Shown here one piece after another: positions 13,201-28,200 of a DNA stretch of 64,000 bases. Numbering within the stretch: position 1 is the first letter of the stretch; every line of letters starts with the position of its first letter. This DNA comes from Melitaea cinxia (lineage: Eukaryota; Arthropoda; Insecta; Lepidoptera; Nymphalidae): positions 2,356,001 to 2,420,000 of the forward strand of contig NC_059419.1 of assembly GCF_905220565.1 (NCBI RefSeq). Direction: 5' to 3'. The position numbers and the translations under genes were made by a program. Below the pieces are notes generated by a model that was not told where the DNA came from, did no database searches, and saw nothing but the letters and a program-made list of their open reading frames with translations.

Positions 13201-16200
13201 TCATTTCAGCCTATTGCAGTCTACTGCTGAACATAGGCCTCCACAAGTTTGCGCCAAAAATGCGTGAAATCATGTGTGTTGCCCATAGTCACCACGCTGG
13301 GCAGGCGGGTTGGTGATTGCAGGGCTGACTTTGTCGCACCTAAGACGCTGCTGCCCATCTTAGGCCTGTGTACCTATTTCAAAGCCAGCGGTTGGATGGT
13401 AATCCCGCCATCGATCGACTTCTTAAAATCCAAGGTGGTAGTGGAACCTTGTTACGTTGATATTTACATATATTTATATTTTTATGTTTAACAATATATC
13501 GAGACATTAATTCAACAACTTTAATAGCTTGATAATCACCAGAAAAAGTTGTTTCATTGTAATGAGTAAAATTCGCGTAAACATTAGAATACAATCACTA
13601 ATTACATTTAGTAACTAGCCGTGACCGTGACTGTATCCGCGTGGAATTATAAAAAAAGTTATTATTCAGTTCGCAGAGTTAGAAAACAAATAAATTTCTG
13701 ATTTAAAAGTAGCCTAAGTTACTCCTTATTACATCAGCTATCTGCCAATGAAAGACCGTCAAAATCGGTCCAGCCGTTTCAGAGATTGAGAGAGCCGGAA
13801 CAAACAGACAGACAGACAGACAAACAGACAAAAATTGTAAAAAATGTTATTTTTTAATAGGTACCGTGTATACATCCATATGCATTTAGTAAAAAGCGGT
13901 TATTTTAATACTACAAACAGACACTCCAATTACATTTATTTGTATAGATGTATAGTTTACAAACATTTGTATGGCTAAGACAAATATGTGCCATATACGG
14001 AATTAGAACTGACACTTTTAAGATCTATTGGATCTCGATAAAGAAATACACTGATATAAGTTATTGTTTAAACAAAGAAACGTCAAAACGTTACCTCTTT
14101 ACAGTTTTTCCCATCATGCATAAGCATAAATCCAGGATTACATTCGCATTTGTATGAACCAGGTACGGGGATACAATGATGGGCGCATAGCTCGTTTGGC
14201 GCGTATTCCTCACATTTAGATGCTATCATTGACAAATCTTAAATACAAAGAAATATATGTACTGCGAAGTCAAATGAGACAAAAAATATTTTTTGTAATC
14301 ATATCAAAATACGGAAAGATACATTGCTGTAGAGAAAAAAATTAAAAAGTTTTAACATTAAAATTATAGTAAGCAAGAGCTGCTATTCATTGTAGATATT
14401 CTATTAAAAATTAATAAAAATTATATTAATATAGTCTATTCGCGTTAAAGAAATAGTGGACTCACTACTGTCATAATAACGACCAATTAACTCGCAGTAA
14501 TCGTTACAAACGCTATAATTACAGGTGACTGAAATCCCTCACGACCATGGCGCGAAATTTGAGGGAATTTTAAATTTAAAATTAACATCCACGGGCTATA
14601 AAACGCCCACGTCTTTTGTTAAACACCATGCAGTATACTTATTACAGGCGATTTATTACTCAAGACTGCAGATTGACAGTAATGTTTAGTAAATCTAGGA
14701 TAAAAATACTAGGAGTTTCAAAATAGTGACCGCGACTAGTTCCGTGGAATCTAGAAAAAGCGTTCTACTATTGATACGATTTAATAAGTCCATGAGTGCG
14801 GTTATGCTGAGTGACAGCGATGACTCTCTATTTTCTTAATGCGAGTTAACCTTTATAAATGTTAACACAAAATTAAATTAAGTTTGTTCTCCATAAATAA
14901 ACCTTTCATTTACAATGTAGGGTACGAGTTTATCATCATTAAATGACAGGCAATCGAATCGATTTAAACTGTTCTGAATAAATTGAAAAGGCTATTAATC
15001 AACAGTTATGGTGTCAAGTTTAAATTGATAGTATCTTAAGTGAACTCACCCTTCTCGGTTGGTTTTGGTTGTGATACTGAATCTCGATGTTTGTCTTGGG
15101 AATTACTACTATCTTTGACTGCATCCTACAAATACATTAATATATTATTGTAATTGTCTTTAAAACTAACAAAATATTGTTTTTTTTTTCCTGTGGCCAA
15201 AGGTTGTATCAACATCTTAAAACCTTTAATTCCTAGAAATGAATTCAAAGACCTGTTTTACCGTGGATTACTATTTGACGGATGACGTTATCTAACAGAT
15301 AAAATGATTATGATATATTATTGATAATATGATTATGATAATTAATTAAAGAAACAGGTTTTAAAGGTCTATTCTACCCGCTGTTTAAGTCTGTTCGGTC
15401 AATCTAACTGGCCATTAGCCTAGTTTAAAAAAGTCTTACTTTACAAAAGTCTTACCTTGCAACATTGTGAGAAAGCTTCTCCGGCTAATAGTTGCTCAGC
15501 GCTCTTACCGTGCACCGACACTGAGCAAGAGGCAGCGCCCCGGGCTTTACCTATAATAGCCCCTGACTTGCACTGGTCACAACATTTCTGTAAAAAAAAA
15601 TATTTGATCACTTTGTGACTTTTCTTCCTTATGATTATTCTAAAGTTCAGTAACGAAACGAAAAATGATTTTATTATACTTTGCAAAGTTAGTATAGCTA
15701 AATTATAGTTGTAAGTAAACTTTTTATAACATACACAATGTAAGAACTAATTTTTATTATAAGTCCCAACACTGGCAACTTAATTGAAACTTTAAACAAC
15801 ATCTTACACGATTATAGCATGTACCATAAAACGGTTACTATAAAATATAATTTACCCTTGCAAACAAGATTAGTTAATAAAATTTCTAATGTATTATGAA
15901 TAAATAAAATAAATATTAAAATTGACTATGTAATGATGTTCGGTATCGTCTCTACAAGCACTTGTGTATAAGTTATAAATATACGTTTATGATATGGGAT
16001 ATACTTAAGTATGTTCCTTTCATACATACTGAATATTATTCTATTTAATTCCATTATCAATAGTCCCTACTTATATTATAGATGTAAAAGTAACTCTGTC
16101 CACCTGTAACGCTTTCGCGTTTAACCACTGAACCGATTTTGGTGAAATTTTGGTAAAGAGATACCTTGGTATCTTGGGAAAGGACATGGGCTACGTTTTA

Positions 16201-19200
16201 TCGTTGATGGAAGTTTGTCATTATCGAAGACAAAATTAAGAAATTTTTATTTAAGGACTTGATAAAGATGGAGGTAGTACACAACGAGATATATAGCCTT
16301 AAAATATAGAGCAAAACCTCTGAATAATTACCAAAAACTTACAAATGATCGCGGCTAAATAATACTGATCACAAGTGGTGTTCTGATTCTGTGGTGAGTA
16401 AGGTAGAGAGCTCCTGGGGAGTGACAGAGGTGGGTTGGCAACACGCTTGGAAGCTCTTGTTACTACTGGTGACTAGGGAGCCAAAGTAAAAGAAGAAGTA
16501 CTACTGGTGACTATAAACTATGGTAACCGCTTACCATCAGATGGGTTTAGTCGATTAAAAAAAGCGATAAAGAAATTAGTAAATATATGTAAAAGAAGAA
16601 TCCTAAAAAATTGAAAATGCTGAATCTCCGAAATAACTATTCCATTTGAATAAAGTCGTGGGTAAAAGTTAGTAATACATATAAGCGCTCTTCTAAAATT
16701 ATGTCCTGTTTTTATTGACAGCGCTTGCATAACAAAGCGGTCGAAACACTTGTTGCACGTTCAACAGCTGACGCGTTACTAACTCATAAATCAAAGTTGA
16801 GTATTTACTAATACAGACACACAGCTGCAGGCCTGTATGCCACGTTCACGATTATTTTGTCGCGTGGGATATTTTACATTGAATTATTAAAACTGATTAC
16901 ATTTTATATACATAAATGTATTATTTTAATTCTTTCTTAATTATTTTTCTCATATTTTTTGTACATCGTAATTCCAAAAAAAATATGAGAAAAAAATTAC
17001 TGGAATTTTTGCATATTAAATTAATTTTATTTAATACGGGAAATTTCCAGGAGACGGGCAGCAGCGTTTACTGTGTACTATAACATCTACTGCGGTCACC
17101 GACACGCAGTGCCAAACGCGGTGACTATGGCTAAAAAAACCCTATGATAGGCGCCAATATATATAGATTAACTTTTAATAATATAATAGGGCTTGAATAA
17201 TGTAAAGAATATGTAGTCTTCATCGTAATTAAACATACCAAAGCGTTATTATTATTATTTTTATACGTATTAGTTTTCTACGCTTATAATGTACTAAGAT
17301 TATACGGTTACTACGTTCAAGGATCTAATTTGTAACATTTTACCTAATGGAATTTTGCATGCCAATTCTTTTGTACCGCGTATAATTCCGTTGCAGCGTC
17401 CTAGCAGCTATACTAAGAAAAATATGTTAACGAAATATCCCTAAATATGAAATCACATTTTTATTGAAATTCGAAGATTTCTATTTTCTTCAATGTTACG
17501 GATATCTTTGCTAATTGTAAATAAATAATGATAACATAATCCAAATATTTCTCTGTTAATACACAGAAAATTATATATATATTTTGTTCCTATTTCAATT
17601 TTAAGTCTTGTTGTCTTTAGAACCGTCATTTTGAAGTTAGATAGGTTTTTTTTTTTTTTTGGTAACGAAATTACGTCGATAAACGGTCTAAGTTTGAGCC
17701 TAGATAATTCAACGGCTTTTAATCTAAAGACTTACCTGTAAATATATTTTAATTTAATTAAAAACTAACCTTTGCTGAATCTTTCGTCGATCCGCAACTT
17801 TTCAAACTTTTCGCTACGTCGATTCCATTTTCGCAGTCAATCTTTTTCCTGCAAAAAAAAATGTATTGTTAAACCTATCTGGACACTTTCAACTTACTGA
17901 TTTATCAAAAGATAATTTAAAACATTCATCATCATCATCATCATCATTACAGCCTATACAGTCCACTGCTGGACATAGGCCTCCACAAGTTTACGCCAAA
18001 AATAACGTGAACTTATGTGTTTTGCCCATAGTCACCACGCTGGGCAGGCGGGTTGGTGACCGCAGTACTGGCTTTGTCGCACCGAAGACGCTGCTGCCCG
18101 TCTTCGGCCTGTGTATTTCAAAGCCAGCAGTTGGATGGTTATCCCGCCATCGGTCGGCTTCTTAAGTTCCAAGGTGGTTGTGGAACCTTGTTATCCCTTA
18201 GTCGCCTCTTACGACACCCACGGGAAGAGAGGGGGTGGCTAAATTCTTTAGTGCCGTAGCCACACAAAACATTCTTAAGAGATATTTAATGACTCGAAAA
18301 ATTCGTTACAATTTAATATTTAGGGTTTAACTATCAATTTTTTAAACACAGTTTATATATTATTTTTCAAAAGAGTAACAGCGGAGTTTCTTGCCGATTC
18401 TTCTCTGCGGAATCTACATTCCGAATCGGTGATAGCTTAACTTTTACAAAAATAATATTTTATTTATAATGTTTTAATTTGTAAAATGACAATTAGAAAG
18501 TGCAGTTTTTGATTTTGATTTATTTCACATGTAACTGTCAAAGCTTGTTACAAGTAAGGCACTGATAGCCTTTTTATGTGAGTTTAAATGAAGTAATTAA
18601 GGCTTTTTTAGTTGAACAGAGATAGAGTTTGACATAACTAATATATTATTTGGACACATGATTTAAGAGATACGGGAAGATAAACCTTATGGGTTACTCT
18701 GCAGCTGGGTGTACATTGTAGTTAGTAAATTGTAGTTAATAGATACATATACACTTGTAGTAGTCCAAATTAACTTACTCATCAAATAGCAATTAACATT
18801 AAATAAAATAAAACACAACCTAATTACCATCTTTACGTATAAAAAGCAGAAAAGTTTGTTTGTTTAAGCGCGCTAATCTCAGAAACAACTAGTTCGAATC
18901 AAAAAATTATTTTTGTATTTGATAGTCCATTTACCGAGGAAGTCCGAATTTACCGAGGCTATTTTTACCTCAAATTGACGCGTGTGAAACACCGTGGTAC
19001 AGTTATAGCTTACTATATTAATTCATTAATCGTAAACTTATTATGTACTAGCGACCCGCTCCGGCTTCGCACGGGTATAAAATATAATTATAGCCTATGT
19101 CATTCACTGAAAAAATGATTCAAATCGATCCAGTAGTTTTGATTTATTCATTACTGCCTGTGGCCCGCACGCGTTAACTTTAGAGTAAAAACCGGCCGGA

Positions 19201-22200
19201 ACCGCCGCAAACGCTACGTACCGCAATTTTTAAATCTGTAATATCTTCGAAAATATTCATTTAAATCATTTGCTGTAAAGGGCCATATAGATCTATATTA
19301 AATCATCAATGTATTTAAGGTATTTAATTAGATAAGGATTAATGCTGTATTGGTTAAAATCGCTTCGAAAATTAGCCATTATTTGTCGTAAAAAGTAAAT
19401 GATAAAAAAATGTTATTGTGGGATATCCATAAGAGATAGACATATACCATAGCGGAGTTTTCTGCAGACCTTTTCAATGTGTACAATACTAAGTAGATTA
19501 TTTTGATAAATCTCGTAGGGTTCAGGCTGCGTTTGCAGTGTAAGCAGAAAAAATGGAATTATTTACGACATCACATTAGAAACCTCAAAAATAACAGTAT
19601 TTCTCCACTATTTAATGGATGTTATTATACCTATAAACCTTCCTCTTCAATCACACTATTAAAAAAAACAGCATCCAAATCCGTTGCGTAGTTTTAAAGA
19701 TTTAAGCATACATAGGGACATAGGGATATAAGGACATAGAAAGCGACTTTGTTTTATACTATGTAGTGATTAGTATTATTATTTTGTATTGTAATTTATG
19801 ACTAATAAATGTTATTAATAAAATAAGGATAGTCGTATCGCACATGTTGGAATTGGGTCGACTTCGGATCTGTATTTGTAATGAGGTCAAGGACGACGGA
19901 TAACACAATTCCACTTAAAGAATTGTTATTTATCATTATTTTATGAGTATTTATTTATTTATTAAAGGATAACCAACAAAAGATACAATAATAATAGTTT
20001 ACTATACACGAGTTTACAACAGGGTGTCAATATTCATTTAATTACAGTTTATCACAACATGCATTATCACGTCAAGTAATACAAATAATTAGTTAATGAG
20101 TAAATTTATCAATAAGCAATTAATAAAAATTTAAAATGATAATATCGTTAATAATACACGTACCAAGTTCTGTGTGATAATCCAGTAACAATTCAGAATA
20201 TAACATAAATATATATAATACACGATAAAATACGATGTGAAAAGCGCAAAAAAAAGGAAAACAACAACACAAAACAGGGCAAAATACAATGTCAAAATTA
20301 TAAAATGATCGAATGTCCAAATTTTAAAACTAAAATAAAATTATAAATAAATTATTTAACGTTGTGTCCATTTGTTATAAGTATTCTTTGACGGTTCGCA
20401 GGAAAGTGGACATAATAATTATAAATAAAATAATTTAAAATAAGAAAAATTTAACTACAAGTCAATTTAAAAGTTACGAATTGCATAGTTTAGCTCCAAA
20501 ATACAACTTACAACAATTCCACATGAACGTTTAACCTATTATTAGTTTTATTTTTCTTTACATTATTATTTTCCAAAAGTTTTTTGTTAAATATCTGATG
20601 AAACTAATCAAATCTATATGTAATCTTAATATATATAAATCTCGTGTCACAATGTTTGTTCTCAATGGACTCCTAAACTACTTAACCGATTTTAGTCAAA
20701 TTTGCACACCGTGTGTAGTTTGATCCAACTTAAAAGATAGGCTATATTTTATTTTGATATATTATGTTATTATTATATTTCAGAAAAAAATAAGGTGATA
20801 CGAAGTTCGCCAGGTCAGCTAGTACTTATGTATATTTGTTTACATTCATGCTTTTCTATATTTTTTATTAATTCATTAATTTGGATTAATAGCATCTTAC
20901 GCTGCCAAATAGTACACATAATTTCGCCACTGCTGAACATAGGCTTTCCCCATGTAAGAAAAGGATCAAAGCTTAATCCACCACGCTGCTCTCATGCGAG
21001 TTGGCGGTTTTGTATATATCTAATATATAAAATTCTCGTGTATATATATCTAATATATAAAATTCGTAAAAAAAAAAAAAAAAAAAAAAAATCAGATGCA
21101 TTTAAAACGAAGGAACAAAAAGATTTGTTAACAGATCCTAAAATTAAAATAGAACCTAGCTGTAGTAATGAGTTGGATAAGTCAATAAGTGAACAAAAAT
21201 GTCCTTGCTGTGATAAGCTAGTAACAAAACCGATGGATCAACATTTAGACGAATGTTTAGCGTTTTTCGATAATAACGCGACAATACCTACAGAGGGTCC
21301 CTCTACAAGTTTTGAGACTATTGTAATAGATGACGAATTTGACGAATCGTTGACGTTAAATTCAACGGGAACTAAGTGTCCATGTCCTTGCTGCCTTAAA
21401 ATGATAGAACTAGTAGATATGAATGATCATTTGGATATTTGCTTGAGTTAATGGCTTTTTTTTTTTTGTTAATAATTCGTGAAGAAAGGCAAAGAGGTAA
21501 TCTAAGCTAGTCTGTTCACTTTTCCACAATTCAATCTAAGGCAATATTTAAAGTGAACTCATTTTGTGTTTTTATATGATAATTACGATATATATTCATT
21601 TGAATTTTTTTTTCTTTGATTAATACGTATGGAAATTATAGGTATTTATATTAAATGTATGATTAATATTAATGTGCTTTAATATAATTGTGCTGTGTGG
21701 TTACGGCACTAAAGAATTTAGCCACCCCATCTCTTCCCGTGGGTGTCGTAAGAGGCGACTAAGGGATAGCACAGTTCCACTACCACCTTGGAACTTAAAA
21801 GGCCGACCGATGGCGGGATAGCCATCCAACTGCTGGCTTTTTAAATGCACAGACCGAGGACGGGCAGCAGCGTCTTCGGTGCGACAAAGTCAGCCCTGCG
21901 GTCACCAACCCGCCTGCCCAGCGTGGTGACTATGGGCAAAAACCCCCATGAGTTCGAACCTAAAAATAAGGCCCTCAGTTCCCGGCAGCCCCACTATTCC
22001 CGGCTACGGCAGCGGCCGTGGTAACGGTGGGGTAGAGGGTGCTAAGAATCACCGGGGTACGGGAGGCTGCCATAGAAAAATATTCCTGGCTACGTATAAT
22101 GGACGCACGCTACGGTTGGACCATCACCTCACCGAACTTGAGGTAGAACTTAGTCACATTAAGTGGAGCATACTGGGGTTGTCTGAAGTCCGAAGAGAGG

Positions 22201-25200
22201 GAGAGGACACGATGATCCTGGACTCCGGGCACTTGTTCTACTTCCGTGAAGGTGATGGGCTTTCCCAAGGTGGCGTCGGTTTTCTGGTTCACAAGACTCT
22301 CACTAACAACGTTGTGGAAGTCAGTAGTGTGTCGACCCGGGTAGCGTACCTTGTACTTAAGCTCACCGACAGGTACTCCCTGAAAGTGATACAGGTATAT
22401 GCGCCGACCTCGGCACACTCTGACGATGAAGTCGAAGCCTTGTATGAAGATATTACAAGGGCCATACATGGCACTACTTCGACCTTCTACAGCGTTGTTA
22501 TGGGAGACTTCAACGCTAAAGTGGGAGTACAAGGCCGCGACGGATCGAGCATCGGACCACACGGATTGGGGCACAGGAATCACAGGGGGCAGACGCTTGT
22601 CAACTTCCTCGAATCGGAGGGGCTCTTCTTGATGAACTCATTTTTTGAGAAGAAGCCCCAAAGGAGGTGGACATGGCAAAGCCCCGATACTGTGACGAGG
22701 AACGAGATAGATTTCATCATAGCGGATAAAAGGCATATATTCAGAGATGTCTCAGTGGTTAACAGGTTTAACACCGGCAGCGACCACCGGCTAGTACGGG
22801 GCACTCTGAATATATGTCTCCGAAAGGAGCGGACCCGCTTGATGAAATCTACTCTCCGACCTACGCTGCCCCAAATACTATGTGGCTCCGAGCAGTTTCA
22901 GTTGGAACTCCAAAACCGATTCGATTCGCTGGAAACTACTAGCGACGTGGACGAGATAACCGACAACGTGGTGAAGACGGTGTGTACACTGGGTCGCAGG
23001 CACTTTCCACCAACAAAGCCAACGAAGCAGTCCAAACTTTCTCCCGAAGCCTTGGATCTGATGCGGCAGAGGCGCGAGTTGCCGGCTGCTTCGCCAGAAC
23101 AGAGGGCTCTTTCCAAGAGGGTACGGAAAATTATTCGCCGAGACCTCCGCTGCTCAAATACGAGAGAGGTTGCTACTCTGATTGAGCAGAAAAGGGGGTC
23201 CAAAGTTTTCCAAAGACCATTGGGGAGAAGCCTTCTTGCGAAGCTTAAAACAGCAGATGGCAGAACCGTCTGCTCTCGCCCTCAGGTCCGAGAAGAGGTT
23301 GAGAATTTTTATGGACAGCTGTACTCGTCGAGCGCACGCAAACCTGCGACTTGGGACACCGAAGATCCACGGGCACCATTGTTGCGCCATTATTCGGAGT
23401 GTATCCCGGACTTCGAAGAGGATGAGATTGGTGCAGCGCTCGGGCAGCTTAAAAACGGAAGGACCCCGGGGGATGACGGAGTTACCACTGAACTCCTTAA
23501 AGCCGCAGGGCGACCTGTCCTGAAAGCCTTGGCAAGACTATTTAACGCCGTCATCCACCGAGGTACCACGCCGGAGGCGTGGTCCAGGAGTGTGGTGGTG
23601 CTGTTCTTTAAGAGAGGCGATAAGTCTCTGTTAAAGAATTACAGACCGATCTCACTTCTGAGCCACGTCTATAAGCTGTTTTCGAGGGTTGTTACGAATC
23701 GTCTCGCCAGAAGACTCGACGAATTCCAACCACCAGAGCAGGCTGGGTTTCGAAATGGCTACAGCACCGTGGACCACATCCATACTGTTCGGCAGATTAT
23801 CCAAAAGACGGAAGAATATAATCAACCGCTGTGTATGGCATTTGTGGACTACGAGAAAGCCTTCGACTCCGTCGAGACCTGGGCTGTCCTGGACTCTCTG
23901 CAGAGATGTCATATCGACTGGCGATATATCGAAGTACTAAAATCTATGTACGACGCGGCGACGATGACCGTTCATGTCAATGACCAAAGAACAAGACCTA
24001 TTTCCCTCCGGCGCGGGGTAAGACAGGGGGATGTAGTATCACCGAAACTGTTTACCACTGCGCTAGAGGATGTTTTTAAGACCTTGGATTGGGGGGAACG
24101 GGGCATCAACGTCAACGGTGAATTCATCTCTCACCTTCGTTTCGCCGACGATATTGTCATCTTTGCGGAGACGCTGGATGAGTTAGGCCAAATGCTGGCC
24201 GGCCTAAACGAGTCCTCCCGACGTGTCGGTCTCTGTATGAACTTGGATAAGACGAAAGTTATGTTTAACAACCAAGTCATACCGATACCGGTATCGGTCG
24301 ATGGTACCCTTCTCGAAGTTGTTCAGGATTATATTTACCTAGGCCATACTATCCAACTAGGCCGCAACAACTTCGAGAAGGAGGCCGATAGGAGGATTCG
24401 GTTGGGCTGGGCGGCGTTTGGCAGACTCCGTCGAGTCTTCACTTCGAAGATTCCGCAATGCTTGAAGACAAAAGTTTTCGAGCAATGCGTCCTGCCTGTG
24501 TTAACATACGGAGCCGAGACGTGGACACTGACCAAGGGACTGGTCCACAAGTTTAAAGTCGCACAACGTGCAATGGAACGGGCTATGCTTGGGGTCTCTC
24601 TCAAAGACAGGATTAGAAATGAGACTATCCGCGAGAGAACGAAAGTAACCGACATAGCCCACAGAATTAGCAAGTTGAAGTGGCAGTGGGCTGGTCATCT
24701 GTGTCGCAGGACCGATGGCCGTTGGAGTAGACGGGTCCTAGAGTGGAGACCGCGTCTTGGCAAACGCAGTGTGGGACGTCCTCCGGCCCGTTGGACCGAC
24801 GATCTACGTAAAATTGCCGGTGTAGGCTGGATGAGGATTGCGGAAGACCGGGATGTGTGGCGCGAACTTGGGGAGGCCTATGTCCAGCAGTGGACTGCGA
24901 TAGGCTGAAGTGAAAATTCTCGTGTCGCGGTATTTATAGTTAAACTCCTCCGAAATGGCTTGACCAATTCTCATGAAATTTTGTGTTCATATTGGGTAGG
25001 TCTGAGAATCGAACAATTGGCTTTGTCGTAGCGTCTTCGGTACCTGCCTGCCCAGCGTGGTGACTATGGGCAAAACACGTGAGTTCACGTTATTTTTGGC
25101 GTAAACTTGTGGAGGCCTATGTCCAGCAGTGGACTGTATAGGCTGTAATGATGAGAATCGAACAAAATCTATTTTTAGTGTTAAGTAGTCCCCCTAAGAT

Positions 25201-28200
25201 AAGGTAGGCAAGGTAAGGTAAGGTAGGTAAGGTAGGTAAGGTAACCCCTAAATTTATTTTCAATTTTTAGATAAATTATTTATTTTTTATTTTATTATGA
25301 TTTGGCGTTGAAAAATACATATACAATCCTAAATTTTCACCCTTCCACCACCAACTCCTGTTTCTTAATAGCGTTTAGCGGCAAGATAACGTTTGCCGAG
25401 TCAGCTAGTATTACAATAAATACTTCTAAAAGTAATGAATGATTTACAAAAGCTTTACTGACGTAGAGTTAGACCGTTATTTGTTTTCGCTACATTAAGG
25501 AAGTCTGAGCGATAACTTTAAAACTATATTTTGCATTCAGTTGCTACACAGTTGCAAGAGTGTTTCTACCTACTAACGACTATCGTACAGTAATTTACAT
25601 TGAATAATATTTATAACCGAATTAATAATTTTAACCGATTATTCTTAATACATAAAATTCTCGTGTCACAATGTTAGTTACTATACCTCGGCTGAACCGA
25701 TTTTTATGAAATTTTGTGTGCATATCGGGTAGGTCTGAGAATTGGATAACATCAATTTTTCATACCCCTAACTTATAAGGGAGATCGGGCGATTTAGAGG
25801 GTAATAGCATAGGTATATGGGAAAACAACGTTTGCGGGGTCACCTAGTTTATTAAATAAATAAATATTCGTTATAATGAAATAAGTTTTTCGGATTTCAT
25901 CGCGGTTTATTAGGTTTTTAACCGACTTCCAAAAAAGGAGGAGGTTCTCAATTCGACTGTATTTTTTTTTTTTTTTTTTTATGTATGTTACATCAGAACT
26001 TTTGACCGGGTGGACCGATTTCGACAAATTTTGTCTTAATCAAAAGGTGGTGTGTGTCAATTGGTCCCATTTAAATTTATTTGAGATCTAACAACTACTT
26101 TTCGAGTTATATCTAATAATGCGTTTTTACTTGACGCTTTTTTCGTCGACCTACGTTGTATTATACCGCATAACTTTCTACTAGATGTACCGATTTTGAT
26201 AATTCTTATTTTGTTGGAAAGGGTATATCCCTAGTTTGGTACCATGATAAGGAAACCAGGATCTGATGATGGGATCCCAGAGAAATCGTGAGAAACTCTC
26301 GAAAATTCGCAATAACTTTTTACTGGGTATACCGATTTTGATAATTTTTGATTTAATCGAAAGCTGATGTTTATCATGTGGTCACATATAAATTTTATCG
26401 AGATCTGATAACTACTTTTTCAGTAATCTTTGATAACGCGTAGTTACTTGACTATTTTTTCGTCGATCTACGTTGTATTACTCGTCGATGTAATTGAAGT
26501 CGGTTGTTTTTTTCGTTTAGCAAACACAATTATTACATGCCCGACGTTTCGGATACTTTACAGCAACCATGGCCACGGGAGGACTCAGAGAGACGAAAAA
26601 GTTGTTTTGATATAGTGAGTGAAATTTGCGTAAAAATTAGAAAACACTAAACGTTCGGTTAAAATTTAGTAATTATGATCAATTATACTAACAAAGGAAA
26701 CTGCTTTAACTGCAGTGTTTTTTAAAGAGTAGGTACCGTAGACTGGGGTGAATTTGATCATTTTCAGGATTTAAACGGTTATTTTTCTTAAAATATGCGC
26801 ACGAAATATAGTAAAATAATAATTAAATATCGGTTTTATCTATACTGTCCATTTCTTGAATATATATTTTTTATTTTTGATTATTATTTTAGACTAGCTG
26901 ACCCGGCGAACTTCGTATCGCCTAACAGTCGATTCTTTAATTTTATTATTTTTTTTTTAGAATTTTTCTCTCCGTAAGAACCATCCTCGTACTTCAAGGA
27001 ATATTTTAAAAAAAGAATTAGCGAAATCGGTCCAACCGTTCTCGAGTTTTGCGCTTAGCAACACATTCAGCGACTCATTTTTATATTATAGATAAATAAA
27101 TAAAATGCCAGTGATCAATTTTAAACTATGACCGGGTTGATATCACCTTTTTTTTCAACGGAAATCGAAAGAATTCCCAATCAGTAAGAAAATGGGGAAA
27201 TATTTAAAATTCGCTCGTATCTCTAGGAGTTATAAGGTTTTTTTTTTAATGTCTTTGAAGTTACTTTGACAAATAGAAACAAAGATATTTTACGAAATAT
27301 TCAACTTTATAATAAAAATAAACGTCTTTCTGTATTAAATTTGTTTTTAAGCATTATCAATAAATTATAAAACAATTATAAACTTGTATGATATTTAATA
27401 CAGATATTCCTTGTTTATCAAGGAATATTTTCGAGAACGTTCGTAAATCTAAAGAGATAGTGTAAATCCCCATTCAGGACTTTTCGCTGCAGATTTATAT
27501 ATAGTTATTATAATAGACTCTTCATTTTCTGAGAAAACAGGTTTTGCACCAGGACTTCTCCCAAATTTACCATGGTATTTGTTATAAATTGTTCCATAGG
27601 GTATATAATACTTTTAAAATGCGTCATGTAAGGACAAACGGTTTTCAACTACGTTATAGCGTTATTTAAAACTTCTTCAGTGTAATTCTGGTAATCACGA
27701 GACCCTAAGTGCTTTTTGTAGGTTTTTGGCATGAAGCTTAAACAATAAAAAATATATTATGGTTATTAAAAATACTATAAGTAAATAAATAGTCTATGTA
27801 ATTGGAAAGAGATTACTTCATGGGGTAACATCGATAAATGATCGAAGTAAACCCACATAGGTGATCAATGACACCCTATACAAAATACGCCGCCAAAACT
27901 CCGGTGGATTTCAAGGTTATTATTTGTGACAAACGTCGATGCTATAGACGAATGAATTTCTGATTCGGTGAATTATTTACGTTTAATACATTTACAGTAC
28001 TCAATGTTGTATTTTAGAAGTTTTTAGAGCTTTTAAATTTACACAAAACTAGTACTTACCATATTTAACGTATTTTTTCCCAAGCCGACACGGATCTATT
28101 CCACAGCGACTGAGCACACGATGATAGTGACATTTAGTTTTGAAAACGATGCGAACTAATTCGCACTATTCGAGTTTAAAAACAAAACTAAGCTCTTATC

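Noticed and set aside
20795..21090. N-terminal half of the plus-strand frame that contains the UBZ fingers
   Set aside because: It reads through a Helitron-like end, a SINE tail and the poly(A) run. Only the part after 21091 looks protein-coding.
22110..24698. Several other frames overlapping the LINE on both strands
   Set aside because: All lie within the intact 986-codon ORF and show no domain of their own.
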